This document shows, piece after piece, positions 33,137 to 41,688 of a stretch of DNA of 64,000 nt. The position numbers were made by a program, and so were the translations under genes. The notes beneath the pieces are model-generated. The model worked only from the letters and a program-made list of their open reading frames with translations. It ran no database searches and was not told the DNA's origin. The DNA lies in assembly GCF_000426045.1 (NCBI RefSeq), contig NZ_AUEP01000005.1, positions 186,001 through 250,000 of the forward strand, given 5' to 3'. Every line of letters begins with the position of its first letter. Within the stretch, counting starts at the first letter, position 1. This stretch comes from Marmoricola sp. URHB0036 (GTDB taxonomy: Bacteria > Actinomycetota > Actinomycetes > Propionibacteriales > Nocardioidaceae).

Positions 33137-33369
33137 GCACGCCCGAGGACATCCAGGCCGACATCGAGCGGCAGCGCGAACACCTGGCGCAGACCGTCGA
33201 CCAGCTCGGGCACAAGCTCGACGTCAAGGCGCAGACCAAGGAGAAGGTGGCCGAGGTCCGCGACCGGGCCACCACCGACACCGGCAAGCCACGGCCCGAG
33301 GTGCTCGGCGCGGCAGCGGCCGTCGTGCTCGGGCTCGGCCTCCTGATCTGGCTGCGGAGGCGACGATGA
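33133..33369 (+). CDS. DUF3618 family protein
   Basis: 78 residues. Helical amphipathic N-terminus (EDIQADIERQREHLAQTVDQLGHKLDVKAQTKEKVAEVRDRA) and one C-terminal membrane helix (EVLGAAAAVVLGLGLLIWL) ending in RRRR, so a membrane-anchored coiled coil facing the cytoplasm. The family regularly sits beside Holin-X and YtxH-like genes in actinobacteria; function unknown. Coupled to both sides (ATGA at 33133 and at 33366). Confidence 0.85.
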   Translation: MSTPEDIQADIERQREHLAQTVDQLGHKLDVKAQTKEKVAEVRDRATTDTGKPRPEVLGAAAAVVLGLGLLIWLRRRR

Positions 33370-34475
33370 GCCACCGCGAGGCGGTCGAGGACGAGGCACG
33401 CACCGATCCGCCGACCCCAGGTCCCGACGACCCCCGCAAGCCCGAGGACCCGAGCGACCTGACCAAGCGTTCGTGGTTCTACGTGCTGCGCAAGACCTAC
33501 CACGAGTTCGGTGAGGACCAGTGCACCGACCTCGCCGCGGCACTCACGTACTACGCCGTGCTCTCGATCTTCCCGGCCATGCTCGCGCTGATCTCGGTGC
33601 TCGGCGTGCTGGGCAAGGCCCCGAAGGCCGTGAGTACGGTCGTGGACACCCTGCGGCCGCTGCTCTCCACGCAGACGCTGACGATCGTGGAGAACGCCCT
33701 CAACCAGGTCGCGGATTCGCAGGGCGCCGGTGTGGCCCTGGTCCTCGGTGTGCTGGTGGCCCTGTGGTCGGCCTCCGGGTACGTCGGAGCCTTCGGTCGC
33801 GCCATGAACAAGATCTACGAGATCGAGGAGGGCCGGCCGTTCTGGAAGCTGCGCCCGATCATGCTGCTGCTGACCCTGATCGCGGTGACATTGGCCGCGA
33901 TCGCGCTGTTGCTGCTCATCGTGTCTGGGCCACTCGCACAGTCGATCGGCAACACCATCGGGCTCGGTGACACAGCGCTCACCGTCTGGAAGATCGCGAA
34001 GTGGCCGATCCTGGCCGTGATCGTCGTCGTGGTCGTCGCCCTGCTCTACTACGCGACGCCCAACGTGAAGCAGCCGAAGTTCCGCTGGATCTCCGTCGGC
34101 GCCGGAGTGGCCATCCTGGTGTGGGTGATCGCCTCGGTCGGCTTCGCCTTCTATGTCGGGAACTTCTCCAGCTACAACAAGACCTACGGGTCGCTGGCCG
34201 GCGTCATCGTCACGCTGCTGTTCCTGTGGATCACCAACCTGGCGTTGCTGTTCGGAGGCGAGCTCGACGCGGAGCTCGAGCGAGGACGGCAGCTGCAGGC
34301 GGGCATCGCGGCCGAGGAAGAGATCCAGCTACCCGCTCGCGACACCCGCAACATCAAGAAGGCCCGCAAGAAGCGGGACAAGGACATCGCGCTCGGTCGT
34401 CGCATCCGCCGCCAGGCGGAGACGTCCGACGCGGACAACCCCGAGTCGAAGGACTCACAGAAGGAGAAGTCATGA
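33366..34475 (+). CDS. YihY/BrkB family inner membrane protein
   Basis: 369 residues. Conserved core DLAAALTYYAVLSIFPAMLALISVLGVLG and SYNKTYGSLAGVIVTLLFLWITNLALLFGGELDAELER, with about six membrane helices between residues 55 and 285. Hydrophilic ends: an acidic N-terminus and a Lys/Arg-rich C-terminus after ELER. The family was once thought to be RNase BN; it is now treated as a membrane protein of unknown activity linked to envelope integrity or transport. Overlaps the preceding and following genes by ATGA. Confidence 0.9.
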   Translation: MSHREAVEDEARTDPPTPGPDDPRKPEDPSDLTKRSWFYVLRKTYHEFGEDQCTDLAAALTYYAVLSIFPAMLALISVLGVLGKAPKAVSTVVDTLRPLLSTQTLTIVENALNQVADSQGAGVALVLGVLVALWSASGYVGAFGRAMNKIYEIEEGRPFWKLRPIMLLLTLIAVTLAAIALLLLIVSGPLAQSIGNTIGLGDTALTVWKIAKWPILAVIVVVVVALLYYATPNVKQPKFRWISVGAGVAILVWVIASVGFAFYVGNFSSYNKTYGSLAGVIVTLLFLWITNLALLFGGELDAELERGRQLQAGIAAEEEIQLPARDTRNIKKARKKRDKDIALGRRIRRQAETSDADNPESKDSQKEKS

Positions 34476-34795
34476 TCATCAAGAGACTGCCCCTGCTCAT
34501 CGCCGCTGGCATCGGCTACGTCTTCGGCGCCAAGGCCGGGCGCGAGCGCTACGAGCAGCTGCGCTCGCACTTCGACAAGATCAAGAACGACCCGCGGGTG
34601 CAGGAGAAAGCCCAGCAGGCGACCGACCTGGCCAAGGAGAAGGCCCCGGTGGTCAAGGACAAGCTGACCGAGGCCGCTGGTGCCGCGACCGAGAAGGTGA
34701 AGTCGGCCACGAGCGGCGACGACTCCTCGGACTCGCTGAACCCCGACCGGATCAAGGTCACCGACAACAGTGGCCCGCAGGGCACCCTGCCCTGA
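34472..34795 (+). CDS. YtxH-like membrane-anchored coiled-coil protein
   Basis: 107 residues. A short membrane segment LPLLIAAGIGYVFGAKAG at the N-terminus is followed by RERYEQLRSHFDKIKNDPRVQEKAQQATDLAKEKAPVV..., an amphipathic helix typical of YtxH-type stress proteins, and an acidic tail. In actinobacteria such proteins follow DUF3618 and Holin-X genes. They may organise or protect the membrane, but no mechanism is known. Last gene of the tiled operon. Only 4 nt separate its stop from that of the convergent dehydrogenase gene. Confidence 0.75.
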   Translation: MIIKRLPLLIAAGIGYVFGAKAGRERYEQLRSHFDKIKNDPRVQEKAQQATDLAKEKAPVVKDKLTEAAGAATEKVKSATSGDDSSDSLNPDRIKVTDNSGPQGTLP

Positions 34796-34799
34796 TCCT

Positions 34800-35714
34800 T
34801 CAGTAGTCGCCGGTCATCACGTTGGCGAGCGGCTGGCCCGCGGCGTAGCGCTCGAGCTGCTCGCGGACCAGCCGGTGGGCGCGCGGCTCCATCGCGGTGC
34901 TGTTGCCGCCCACGTGCGGCACGAGCAGGAGGTTGGGCGCCCGCCACAGCGGGTGGCCCTCCGGCAACGGCTCGGGGTCGACCACGTCGAGGGCGGCGTG
35001 GATGCGGCGGCTCTCCAGCTCGGCGAGCAACGCGTCGGTGTCGACGACCGGGCCGCGGGAGACGTTCACCAGCAGGGCGTCGTCCTTCATCCGGGCGAGC
35101 ATGGCGGCGTCGAAGAGGCCGGTCGTCTCCTCGGTCCCCGGCACGATGAGTACGACGACGTCGGCGTCCGGCAGCAGGTCGGGGAGGTCCGCGATGGCGT
35201 GTACGCCGTCCCGGGCGCTGCGGGCCACGCGCACGACCGAGGCCTCGAAGGGCCGCACCCGCGCCTCGATCGCCTCGCCGATCTGGCCGTAGCCGACGAT
35301 CAGCACCTGCTTGTCGGCCAACGAGGGTCGCGTGTCCGGCACCCACTCGGCGCGCTCCTGGGCGCACACGAAGTCGGGGATGCCGCGCAGGCTGGCGAGC
35401 GTGAGGGTGACGGCGAGCTCGGCCGTCGACGTGTCGTGGATCCCCCGGCCGTTGCAGAGCAGCACGCCCTCGGGCACGTAGCCGCGGATGTGCTCCACCC
35501 CGGCAGTCATCGTCTGCACCACACGCAGCTTCGGCAACGTAGCCAGGGCCTCGCCGTCCTCGGGATGGAAGCGGTAGGCCAGCACGTAGAACTCGACCTC
35601 GTCGGCGCTCGCCGGCAGGTGGTCGGGGTCGATGCGTTCGTAGCGCAGGTTGTCGGGCAGCTCGCCGAGCAGCTCGGGCTCGAACGGCAGCCAGACCAGT
35701 GGTGCGTCGCTCAT
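34800..35714 (-). CDS. D-isomer-specific 2-hydroxyacid dehydrogenase
   Basis: 304 residues. NAD(P)-binding Rossmann domain with VLIVGYGQIGEAIEARVRPF, and catalytic residues R in VNVSRGPVVDTDAL, E in LDVVDPEPLPEGHPLW and H in LLLVPHVGGNS, the Arg-Glu-His triad of the family. It interconverts 2-oxo and D-2-hydroxy acids; the substrate is not evident (glyoxylate/hydroxypyruvate reductase-like). The gene starts inside the end of dgt by ATGA, so both share a transcript. The pairing with dgt has no obvious metabolic logic. Confidence 0.88.
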   Translation of the reverse strand: MSDAPLVWLPFEPELLGELPDNLRYERIDPDHLPASADEVEFYVLAYRFHPEDGEALATLPKLRVVQTMTAGVEHIRGYVPEGVLLCNGRGIHDTSTAELAVTLTLASLRGIPDFVCAQERAEWVPDTRPSLADKQVLIVGYGQIGEAIEARVRPFEASVVRVARSARDGVHAIADLPDLLPDADVVVLIVPGTEETTGLFDAAMLARMKDDALLVNVSRGPVVDTDALLAELESRRIHAALDVVDPEPLPEGHPLWRAPNLLLVPHVGGNSTAMEPRAHRLVREQLERYAAGQPLANVMTGDY

Positions 35715-36985
35715 GGCGCCAGCCTCTCGCGTCGCACCGAGCCGCCGGAGACCAGGTCCGCGTGGCGGGAGAGGGCGGAAGCGTCGGTCAGACTCGCGAT
35801 CTGGTCGATCACCACCCGGACGCGCGCGGTGTCGTCGACCGCCTGCGCGAAGTCGTCGCGGAAGGGCGCGTCGAGCCCGTCACTGCCGCGCTTCCAGATC
35901 GCCTCGAACAGCTCGTGGAGCAGGGTGCGCTGACGCTCCATCAGGTCGAGCCGGTCCTGGGCACGCATCACGTAGTGGGCCGCGATCCCCTTGAGCACGG
36001 CGATCTCCTGCTGCGTCTCGAGCGGGACGACGAGGTCACCGCGGTGGCGGACGAGCGGTGCGTCGCCGTACGCCTGCTGGGTGGCGTGGTGGACGCTGCC
36101 GCAGAAGATGCCGATCAGGTCGCTGGTGAGGTTCTTCAGGGAGGCCAGGGCACGCCTGCTCCCGTCGTACGACGCGCCGGGCCACGAGCCGACCGAGCGG
36201 ACGCGCGCGAACGCCTCCTCGAGGTCGGTGTCGGTGGCGTCGGGCAGGTACCACTCCTGGACGGTGCTCCAGGTGGCCGCCCTCTCCCCGGGTCGGTCGA
36301 GCACGGCCAGGTCGATGCGGCCGCCGACGACGCCGTCCTCGAGGTCGTGCACCGAGTAGGCCACGTCGTCGGCGAAGTCCATGACCTGGGCCTCGACGCA
36401 GCGCCGAGGCCCGTCGAGGCCGCGACGCATCCAGTCGAAGACCGGCCGGTCGTCGTCGTACACCCCGAACTTGGAGGCAGCGGTCGCGCGTGGCCAGGGG
36501 TACTTGGTGCAGGCGTCGAGGGTGGCCCGGGTGAGGTTGAGCCCGACCGAGCGGCCGTCGGCGTCGGCCGACTTCGCCTCGAGCCGGGTCAGGATCCGCA
36601 GCGTCTGGGCGTTGCCCTCGAAGCCGCCGCAGTCGGCGCCGATCTCGTCGAGCGCCACCTCGCCGTTGTGGCCGAACGGCGGATGCCCCATGTCGTGGGC
36701 CAGCGCCGCCGTCTCGGCCAGGTCGGGATGGCAGCCCAGTGGATGGGCGAGGTCACGGGCCACCTGCGCGACCTCGAGGCTGTGGGTGAGGCGGTTGCGG
36801 ACGAAGTCGTCGGCCTGGGGGCCGAGCACCTGCGTCTTCGCGGCCAGCCGGCGCAGCGAGGCAGAGTGCACGACGCGCGCCCTGTCGCGTTCGAAGGGGG
36901 TGCGCTCCGGAGCCTCGACCCGCTTGGCCGGCTCCTCGACGAGCCGCTCGCGCGCTTCGTCGGCGTAGAGGTCGTCCCGGGTCAC
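35711..36985 (-). CDS. dgt: Deoxyguanosinetriphosphate triphosphohydrolase-like protein
   Basis: 424 residues. HD-domain enzyme that splits dNTPs to deoxynucleoside and tripolyphosphate, limiting the dNTP pool. N-terminal signature VHSASLRRLAAKTQVLGPQ, then the metal site NRLTHSLEVAQVARDLA and LAHDMGHPPFGHNGE, and AQVMDFADDVAYSVHDLEDG. In mycobacteria dgt is next to dnaG. GTG start with TAACGT exactly 6 nt upstream, therefore probably leaderless. It is followed by the dehydrogenase gene with a 4-nt overlap. Confidence 0.93.
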   Translation of the reverse strand: MTRDDLYADEARERLVEEPAKRVEAPERTPFERDRARVVHSASLRRLAAKTQVLGPQADDFVRNRLTHSLEVAQVARDLAHPLGCHPDLAETAALAHDMGHPPFGHNGEVALDEIGADCGGFEGNAQTLRILTRLEAKSADADGRSVGLNLTRATLDACTKYPWPRATAASKFGVYDDDRPVFDWMRRGLDGPRRCVEAQVMDFADDVAYSVHDLEDGVVGGRIDLAVLDRPGERAATWSTVQEWYLPDATDTDLEEAFARVRSVGSWPGASYDGSRRALASLKNLTSDLIGIFCGSVHHATQQAYGDAPLVRHRGDLVVPLETQQEIAVLKGIAAHYVMRAQDRLDLMERQRTLLHELFEAIWKRGSDGLDAPFRDDFAQAVDDTARVRVVIDQIASLTDASALSRHADLVSGGSVRRERLAP

Positions 36986-36991
36986 GCCGCA

Positions 36992-36997
36992 ACGTTA
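36992..36997 (-). promoter_or_regulatory. -10 element of dgt
   Basis: TAACGT on the minus strand, 6 nt from the GTG at 36985. Confidence 0.45.
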
Positions 36998-37001
36998 GTC
37001 G

Positions 37002-37619
37002 TCACAGCCACCCGTTTCCCTCGGCGATCGTCACCGCCTCGGTCCGGTTGGCCGCACCGGTCTTCCCGATGGCCGCCGAGAGGTGGTTGCGCACGGTGCC
37101 CTCGGAGAGGAACAGCTCCTTGGCCATCGCCGAGACAGCGGCGCCGCCGCGAGCGGACCGGAGCACCTCAGTCTCGCGGGCGGTCAGGGGCGACTCTCCC
37201 GCGAACAGGCTCTCCGTCGCGAGCACCGGGTCGACCACACGGAGGCCGGCATGCACCCGTCGTACGGCGTCGGCGAGCTGGGCTGCCGGGGTGTCCTTGA
37301 CCACGAACCCGGAAGCCCCCGCCTGCATCGCGCGCCTCAGGAACCCGGGACGGCCGAAGGTGGTCACGATCAGCACGCGTACGTCGGGGAAGGCCTTGCG
37401 GAGGGCGGCCGTGGCCTCGATCCCGTCGAGTCCGGGCATCTCGACGTCGAGCAGGGCGACGTCAGGTCGGTGCTCCCGGACCGCTTCGACGACCTGGTCA
37501 CCGGAGGACACCTCGGCCACCACCTCGAGGTCGCGCTCGAGCCCGAGCAGCGCGGAGAGCGCACCGCGCACCAGCGCCTGGTCGTCGGCCAGGAGCAGCC
37601 GGATGGTCTGCTCGGTCAC
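37002..37619 (-). CDS. NarL/LuxR-family response regulator (DesR-like)
   Basis: 205 residues. Receiver domain 1-125 with acidic pocket LLLADDQALV, phospho-acceptor Asp in VALLDVEMPGLDG, Thr/Ser in VTTFGR and Lys in FVVKDTPAAQ. A LuxR-type HTH at about 140-200 reads LTARETEVLRSARGGAAVSAMAKELFLSEGTVRNHLSAAIGKTGAANRTEAV. Acts as transcription regulator downstream of the adjacent DesK-like kinase. It is the last gene of a four-gene operon with overlapping stops and starts, and probably controls the ABC transporter encoded upstream. Confidence 0.92.
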   Translation of the reverse strand: MTEQTIRLLLADDQALVRGALSALLGLERDLEVVAEVSSGDQVVEAVREHRPDVALLDVEMPGLDGIEATAALRKAFPDVRVLIVTTFGRPGFLRRAMQAGASGFVVKDTPAAQLADAVRRVHAGLRVVDPVLATESLFAGESPLTARETEVLRSARGGAAVSAMAKELFLSEGTVRNHLSAAIGKTGAANRTEAVTIAEGNGWL

Positions 37620-38752
37620 GGCACCACCACGGACAGCGAGAAGCCGGGGTCGAGCGAGCGGGTCACCACGGTGCCGTTCAGGGTGCTCGCCCGCTCACGC
37701 AGTCCGGTGAGGCCGTGCCCGACCCCCGGGTCGGCGGCTCCCCGGCCGTCGTCCCGGATCTCGACGCAGTTGCGCTGGAGCACGACCGTGCAGCGGGTGG
37801 CGTGGCTGTGCCGGATCACGTTGGTGATGCCTTCGCGGATGGTCCAGGCGAACAGCTCGCGCCACTCCGAGGGCACGTCGTCGGCCGAGTTGGGCAGCTC
37901 GGCCTCGATCTCGGCGGCGGCGAGCGCCGTACGGGCCCGGGCCAGCTCTCCGGGGAGGCTCAGCTCGCGGTAGCCCTCCACGGCTCGGCGTACGTCGGCC
38001 AGGGCGTCGCGGGCCAGCCGCTCCAGGTCGTCGATCTCGGCCCGGGCCCGGACAGCGTCGACGTCCATCAGCTTCTTGGCCAGCTCGGCCTTCACCGTGA
38101 TGACGGTGAGCGAGTGGCCGAGAATGTCGTGCAGGTCGCGGGCGAAGCGGCCGCGCTCGTTGTCGACGGCGAGACGGGCGTTCTCCTCGTGGGCCGAGAT
38201 CAGCGCGAGGTTGCGCAGCATCATCTGCTGGATGCCGAACATCGCCACCGCTGCGGCGCAGATCGCGAAGGCCAGCCCCGCGCCGCTGCCCCATCCAGCC
38301 ATCACCTCGCCCAGCACCACCACCAGGACCGCGTCCGCCAGCACCAGGGCCAGCGCCACCCGTGCCGGGAACAGCATCACCGCGAGCACGGAGATGTACA
38401 CGGTGGACGCGGTCCCCACCTCGCCGAGGCAGAGCACCATCACCACGCCCAGTGCGACGAGGCCGAGGAACCAGAGGATCGCCGCCTGGATCGACGGTCG
38501 CGGGACCAGCTGCTGCCGGTCGCGACGGAGCCGGAGCCACGACAGCATGTAGACGGCGCCGAAGGCGACCGTGGCGAGCATGCCGAGGACTCCGGCGAGG
38601 GTGTCCCGCTCGGCCCAGCCGTGCCGCAGCGGATCGAGCAGGAAGAACAGCCAGACGGCGGCGAACAGCGGCCCCCGCCGGGTGAGGTGGCTGTCCAGCT
38701 CACCCGGCAGGAGCCGCTTCTCCGACATGTCCGCCACGGTAGTGGCACTCAC
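37616..38752 (-). CDS. Sensor histidine kinase, HisKA_3 type (DesK-like)
   Basis: 378 residues. Five to six membrane helices in the first 180 residues (LFAAVWLFFLLDPL, AAILWFLGLVALGVVMVLCL, YISVLAVMLFPARVALALVLADAVLVVVLGEV, GLAFAICAAAVAMFG). Then the HisKA_3 helix with phospho-His in RFARDLHDILGHSLTVITVKAELA and a HATPase with REGITNVIRHSHATR, IRDDGRGA and GLTGLRERA. Signal unknown; DesK relatives sense membrane state or cell-envelope drugs. GTG 38752 shares GTGA with the permease stop; ATG 38728 is an alternative. Overlaps the regulator by 4 nt. Confidence 0.9.
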   Translation of the reverse strand: MSATTVADMSEKRLLPGELDSHLTRRGPLFAAVWLFFLLDPLRHGWAERDTLAGVLGMLATVAFGAVYMLSWLRLRRDRQQLVPRPSIQAAILWFLGLVALGVVMVLCLGEVGTASTVYISVLAVMLFPARVALALVLADAVLVVVLGEVMAGWGSGAGLAFAICAAAVAMFGIQQMMLRNLALISAHEENARLAVDNERGRFARDLHDILGHSLTVITVKAELAKKLMDVDAVRARAEIDDLERLARDALADVRRAVEGYRELSLPGELARARTALAAAEIEAELPNSADDVPSEWRELFAWTIREGITNVIRHSHATRCTVVLQRNCVEIRDDGRGAADPGVGHGLTGLRERASTLNGTVVTRSLDPGFSLSVVVP

Positions 38753-39537
38753 ACGCGCGCGGTGTCCTTGCTCATCCGCCAGGCCGCGCCGAGGACGAAG
38801 ATGGCGAACCAGCCCACCGCGTTGACGATGGCGTACCACGGGAGCTCGTGGGTGAGGGGTGCGCGGGCGACCTCGGCGACGCCGTACATCGGGGACCAGT
38901 AAGCGATGTCGCGGACGGTCCCGCTGTACTGGCTCAGCGGGATGAACAGGCCGCCGAGGAAGGACAGCAGCGCGAGGCCGGGGCCGAGGATCTGCATCAC
39001 GTTCTCTCCCGGCACGACGTACCCGGCGAAGACCCCGAGGGCGGCGAAGGTCATCACGCAGGCCATGGTGGCCAGCGCGCAGTAGATCCAGGTGTCGGTC
39101 GGCATCTGCGGGTCACCCTTGATCAGGCCGACCACGTTGACGGCGGTGATCGCCACGGCGCCCATCACGAGGGCGACGAAGGCCTTGATCAGGATGTAGA
39201 CGGTCGGGTGGAGCGGGGTCAGCCGCAGCTGTCGCGACCAGCCGAGGGCACGTTCGACCGCCACGCCGGCCCCGGTGGCAGCGGCGATCAACGCACCGCC
39301 GTACAACGCCATCGAGACCATCACGTACGCCGAGACGTTGCCGTCGCCGACCTTCTCGGCGCCCTGGTCGCCGGAACCGAAGACGAGGAACATCACCGCC
39401 GGGAAGATCAGCGCGAAGATGATCGTGCGGCGGTTGCGCATCATCCGGCGCATCTCGATCCGCAGCACGGTCAGGTTGAAGCCGCCCATGGGCGGGACGC
39501 GTCGGGCGGTGGGGTCGATGCCCTGGATGGCGCTCAT
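38749..39537 (-). CDS. ABC-2 type transporter permease
   Basis: 262 residues with six membrane helices (IIFALIFPAVMFLVFGSG, AYVMVSMALYGGALIAAATG, TVYILIKAFVALVMGAVAITAVNVVGLI, IYCALATMACVMTFAALGVFAGYVV, ILGPGLALLSFLGGLFIPLS, AIVNAVGWFAIFVLGAAW). The family forms dimers and exports drugs, lipids or polysaccharide precursors. It is coupled to the ATPase gene upstream (ATGA) and to the kinase gene downstream (GTGA). The arrangement with a DesKR pair is typical of antibiotic or envelope-stress export modules; the substrate is unknown. Confidence 0.9.
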   Translation of the reverse strand: MSAIQGIDPTARRVPPMGGFNLTVLRIEMRRMMRNRRTIIFALIFPAVMFLVFGSGDQGAEKVGDGNVSAYVMVSMALYGGALIAAATGAGVAVERALGWSRQLRLTPLHPTVYILIKAFVALVMGAVAITAVNVVGLIKGDPQMPTDTWIYCALATMACVMTFAALGVFAGYVVPGENVMQILGPGLALLSFLGGLFIPLSQYSGTVRDIAYWSPMYGVAEVARAPLTHELPWYAIVNAVGWFAIFVLGAAWRMSKDTARV

Positions 39538-40502
39538 CGCAGCGCTCCTTCGGTCTCGTGGTTCGTGGTGGGGTCGTCGGTCTGGCTGTTCCCGGTCTCG
39601 GCGTCGGTGTCGGTGCGACCGGTCAGGCTGAGGAACGCGTCCTCGAGGCCCCGGGCGACGATCTCGAGATCACGGGCGCCGGTCTCGTTGAGCAGGTAGC
39701 GGGCGACGGCGTCGCTGTCCTTGGCGTGCACGTAGATCTGCTCGCCCCGGACCTCGACGGTGTCCACCCCGCCGATGGCCGCCAGCGTGTCGGTGTCCGC
39801 GTCGCGGAGAGTGGCGCGGACGACCCGGCCGGTGGCGAGCGCCTTGATCTCGCTGCCGGTGCCGTCGGCCACGACCAGCCCGTTGCTGATCAGGATGATC
39901 CGGTCGGCGTACTGGTCGGCTTCCTCGAGGTAGTGCGTCGCGAACAGCACCGACCGGCCCTGCTGGGCGTCCTCGCGGATGGCGGACCAGAACGACCGGC
40001 GACCCTCGACGTCCATGCCGGTGGTGGGCTCGTCGAGGAGCAGCAGCGCGGGGTCGGAGAGCAGCGCCATCGCGAAGCGGAGCCGCTGCTGCTCACCGCC
40101 GGAGCACTTGGCCACCCGACGGTCGGCGATGCCGGTGATGCCGGCGCTCTCCAGCACCTCGTCGACCGGCTTGGTGTCCGCGAACAGGCTCGCGGTGTAC
40201 TGCACCGTCTCCCGCACCGTGAGGTCCTTGAGCAGGCCGCCGGTCTGCATCACCGCGGCCACCAGCCCACGGGCGATCGCCTGGCGCGGCTGCATCCCGA
40301 GGACCTCGACGTCGCCGGTGGTGGGCCGGGACAGGCCCAGGATCATGTCGATCGTGGTCGTCTTCCCGGCGCCGTTGGGCCCCAGGAACGCCACCATCTC
40401 GCCAGGCTCGATCTCGAGGTCGATGCCCCGAACCGCGTGCACGCGCCCGAAGTCCTTGGTGACTCCGCCCAGCCGCACCGCGGGAGTGTTCTGTGTCGTC
40501 AT
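39534..40502 (-). CDS. ABC transporter ATP-binding protein (drug/lipid export type)
   Basis: 322 residues. Walker A GPNGAGKTTTID near residue 41, Q loop MQTGG, signature KCSGGEQQRLRFAMAL (a Cys precedes SGGEQ), Walker B LLLLDEPTTGMD and H loop FATHYLEEAD. The C-terminal 90 residues match the regulatory domain of DrrA/CcmA-type exporters. It is the first gene of the ATPase-permease-kinase-regulator operon. CATGCT lies 6 nt before the ATG. The 262 bases upstream hold the six-unit repeat. Confidence 0.92.
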   Translation of the reverse strand: MTTQNTPAVRLGGVTKDFGRVHAVRGIDLEIEPGEMVAFLGPNGAGKTTTIDMILGLSRPTTGDVEVLGMQPRQAIARGLVAAVMQTGGLLKDLTVRETVQYTASLFADTKPVDEVLESAGITGIADRRVAKCSGGEQQRLRFAMALLSDPALLLLDEPTTGMDVEGRRSFWSAIREDAQQGRSVLFATHYLEEADQYADRIILISNGLVVADGTGSEIKALATGRVVRATLRDADTDTLAAIGGVDTVEVRGEQIYVHAKDSDAVARYLLNETGARDLEIVARGLEDAFLSLTGRTDTDAETGNSQTDDPTTNHETEGALR

Positions 40503-40583
40503 GCGACCAGCATGGTCGAGCCGCGTCCCCCACCCCCCGATCGCCCGTCACGACTCACCCGTGACATCTGTCAGGCAAGTCGC

Positions 40584-40759
40584 CGACCGGGCAGTTTTGG
40601 TTGCTTGCAGTTCGCTGACCGGGCGGTTCTGGTTGATCGTCGTACGTCGAGAGGGCAGTTCTGGTGACCGGAGAGCAACCAAGAGTGCCCGCTCGACGTC
40701 ATCTGAGCGGCCACAAGCGCCCTCTCGGTGTGCTCGGGACCACCAAAAGTGCCCGGTCG
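40584..40759. repeat. Six-unit direct/inverted intergenic repeat
   Basis: Three units on the plus strand (40584-40603, 40614-40635, 40648-40667) and three on the minus strand (40676-40695, 40709-40728, 40741-40759). Consensus is about CGA-C/G-MGGGCASTTYTGGTTG. The outermost pair (CGACCGGGCAGTTTTGGTTG and the complement of CACCAAAAGTGCCCGGTCG) is the most alike. Together they can fold into a long hairpin with a centre near 40671. It fills most of the gap between era and the ABC operon. Confidence 0.7.
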
Positions 40760-40764
40760 CGGGG

Positions 40765-41688
40765 CTAGAAACCGAGCTTGCGGAGCTGGCGGGGGTCGCG
40801 CTGCCAGTCCTTGGCGATCTTCACGTGCAGGTCGAGGTGGACGGGGGTGCCGAGGAGGGCCTGGATCTGCTTGCGGGCCTCGATGCCGACGTCGCGCAGG
40901 CGGGAGCCCTTGTGGCCGATGACGATGCCCTTCTGGGAGTCGCGTTCGACGTAGAGGCTGGCGTGGATCTCGAGCAGCGGTTTGTCGGCGGGGCGGCCCT
41001 CGCGCAGGCCCATCTCCTCGACGAGTACGGCGATCGAGTGGGGCAGCTCGTCGCGGACCCCCTCGAGGGCGGCCTCCCGGATCAGCTCGGCGATCAGGGT
41101 CTCCTCGGGAGCGTCGGTGAGCTCGCCGTCGGGGTAGAGCTGCGGTCCCTCGGGGAGCTGCGCGACCAGGTGGTCGGTGAGCAGCCCGATCTGGTGGCCG
41201 CTGGTCGCCGACACCGGCACGATCTCGGCCCACTCGGTGCCGGTCTCCTGGCCGAGCGCCTGGATCGCGAGCAGGTGATCCCCGAGGGCCTCCGAGGACA
41301 CGAGGTCGGTCTTGGTGGCCACCGCCATCTTGGTCGTACGACGCACCTTGGCCAGCTCGTTGACCAGGAACCGGTCGCCCGGACCCGGCTTCTGGTCGGC
41401 CGGGAAGCACACCGCCACGACGTCGACCTCGGACCACGTCGTCGTCACGAGGTCGTTGAGCCGCTCGCCCAGCAACGTCCTCGGTCGGTGCAGCCCGGGA
41501 GTGTCGACCAGCACCAGCTGGGCGTCCGGACGGTGCACGATGCCGCGTACGACGGTCCGCGTGGTCTGCGGCTTCGAGGAGGTGATCGTCACCTTGGTGC
41601 CGACGATCGCGTTCGTCAGCGTCGACTTCCCGGCATTGGGTCGTCCCACGAAGCAGGCGAACCCGGAGCGGTGCTCGGGTGTGGTCAT
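40765..41688 (-). CDS. era: GTPase Era
   Basis: 307 residues. Ras-like GTPase required for 16S rRNA maturation and 30S assembly. G1 FVGRPNAGKSTLTNAI, G2 TTRTVVRG, G3 LVDTPGLH, G4 ATKTDL and G5 VSATSG are present, followed by a KH domain with the GxxG loop VIGHKGSRLRDVG. The last residues are KLGF, a common Era ending. The ATG at 41688 overlaps the stop of the siderophore-interacting-protein gene (ATGA). In M. tuberculosis era is beside the cytidine-deaminase-like gene; here five genes are inserted between them. Confidence 0.95.
   Translation of the reverse strand: MTTPEHRSGFACFVGRPNAGKSTLTNAIVGTKVTITSSKPQTTRTVVRGIVHRPDAQLVLVDTPGLHRPRTLLGERLNDLVTTTWSEVDVVAVCFPADQKPGPGDRFLVNELAKVRRTTKMAVATKTDLVSSEALGDHLLAIQALGQETGTEWAEIVPVSATSGHQIGLLTDHLVAQLPEGPQLYPDGELTDAPEETLIAELIREAALEGVRDELPHSIAVLVEEMGLREGRPADKPLLEIHASLYVERDSQKGIVIGHKGSRLRDVGIEARKQIQALLGTPVHLDLHVKIAKDWQRDPRQLRKLGF

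Noticed and set aside
40584-40759. CRISPR array
   Set aside because: Units differ in orientation and sequence, spacers are about 10 bp, and no cas gene is present.
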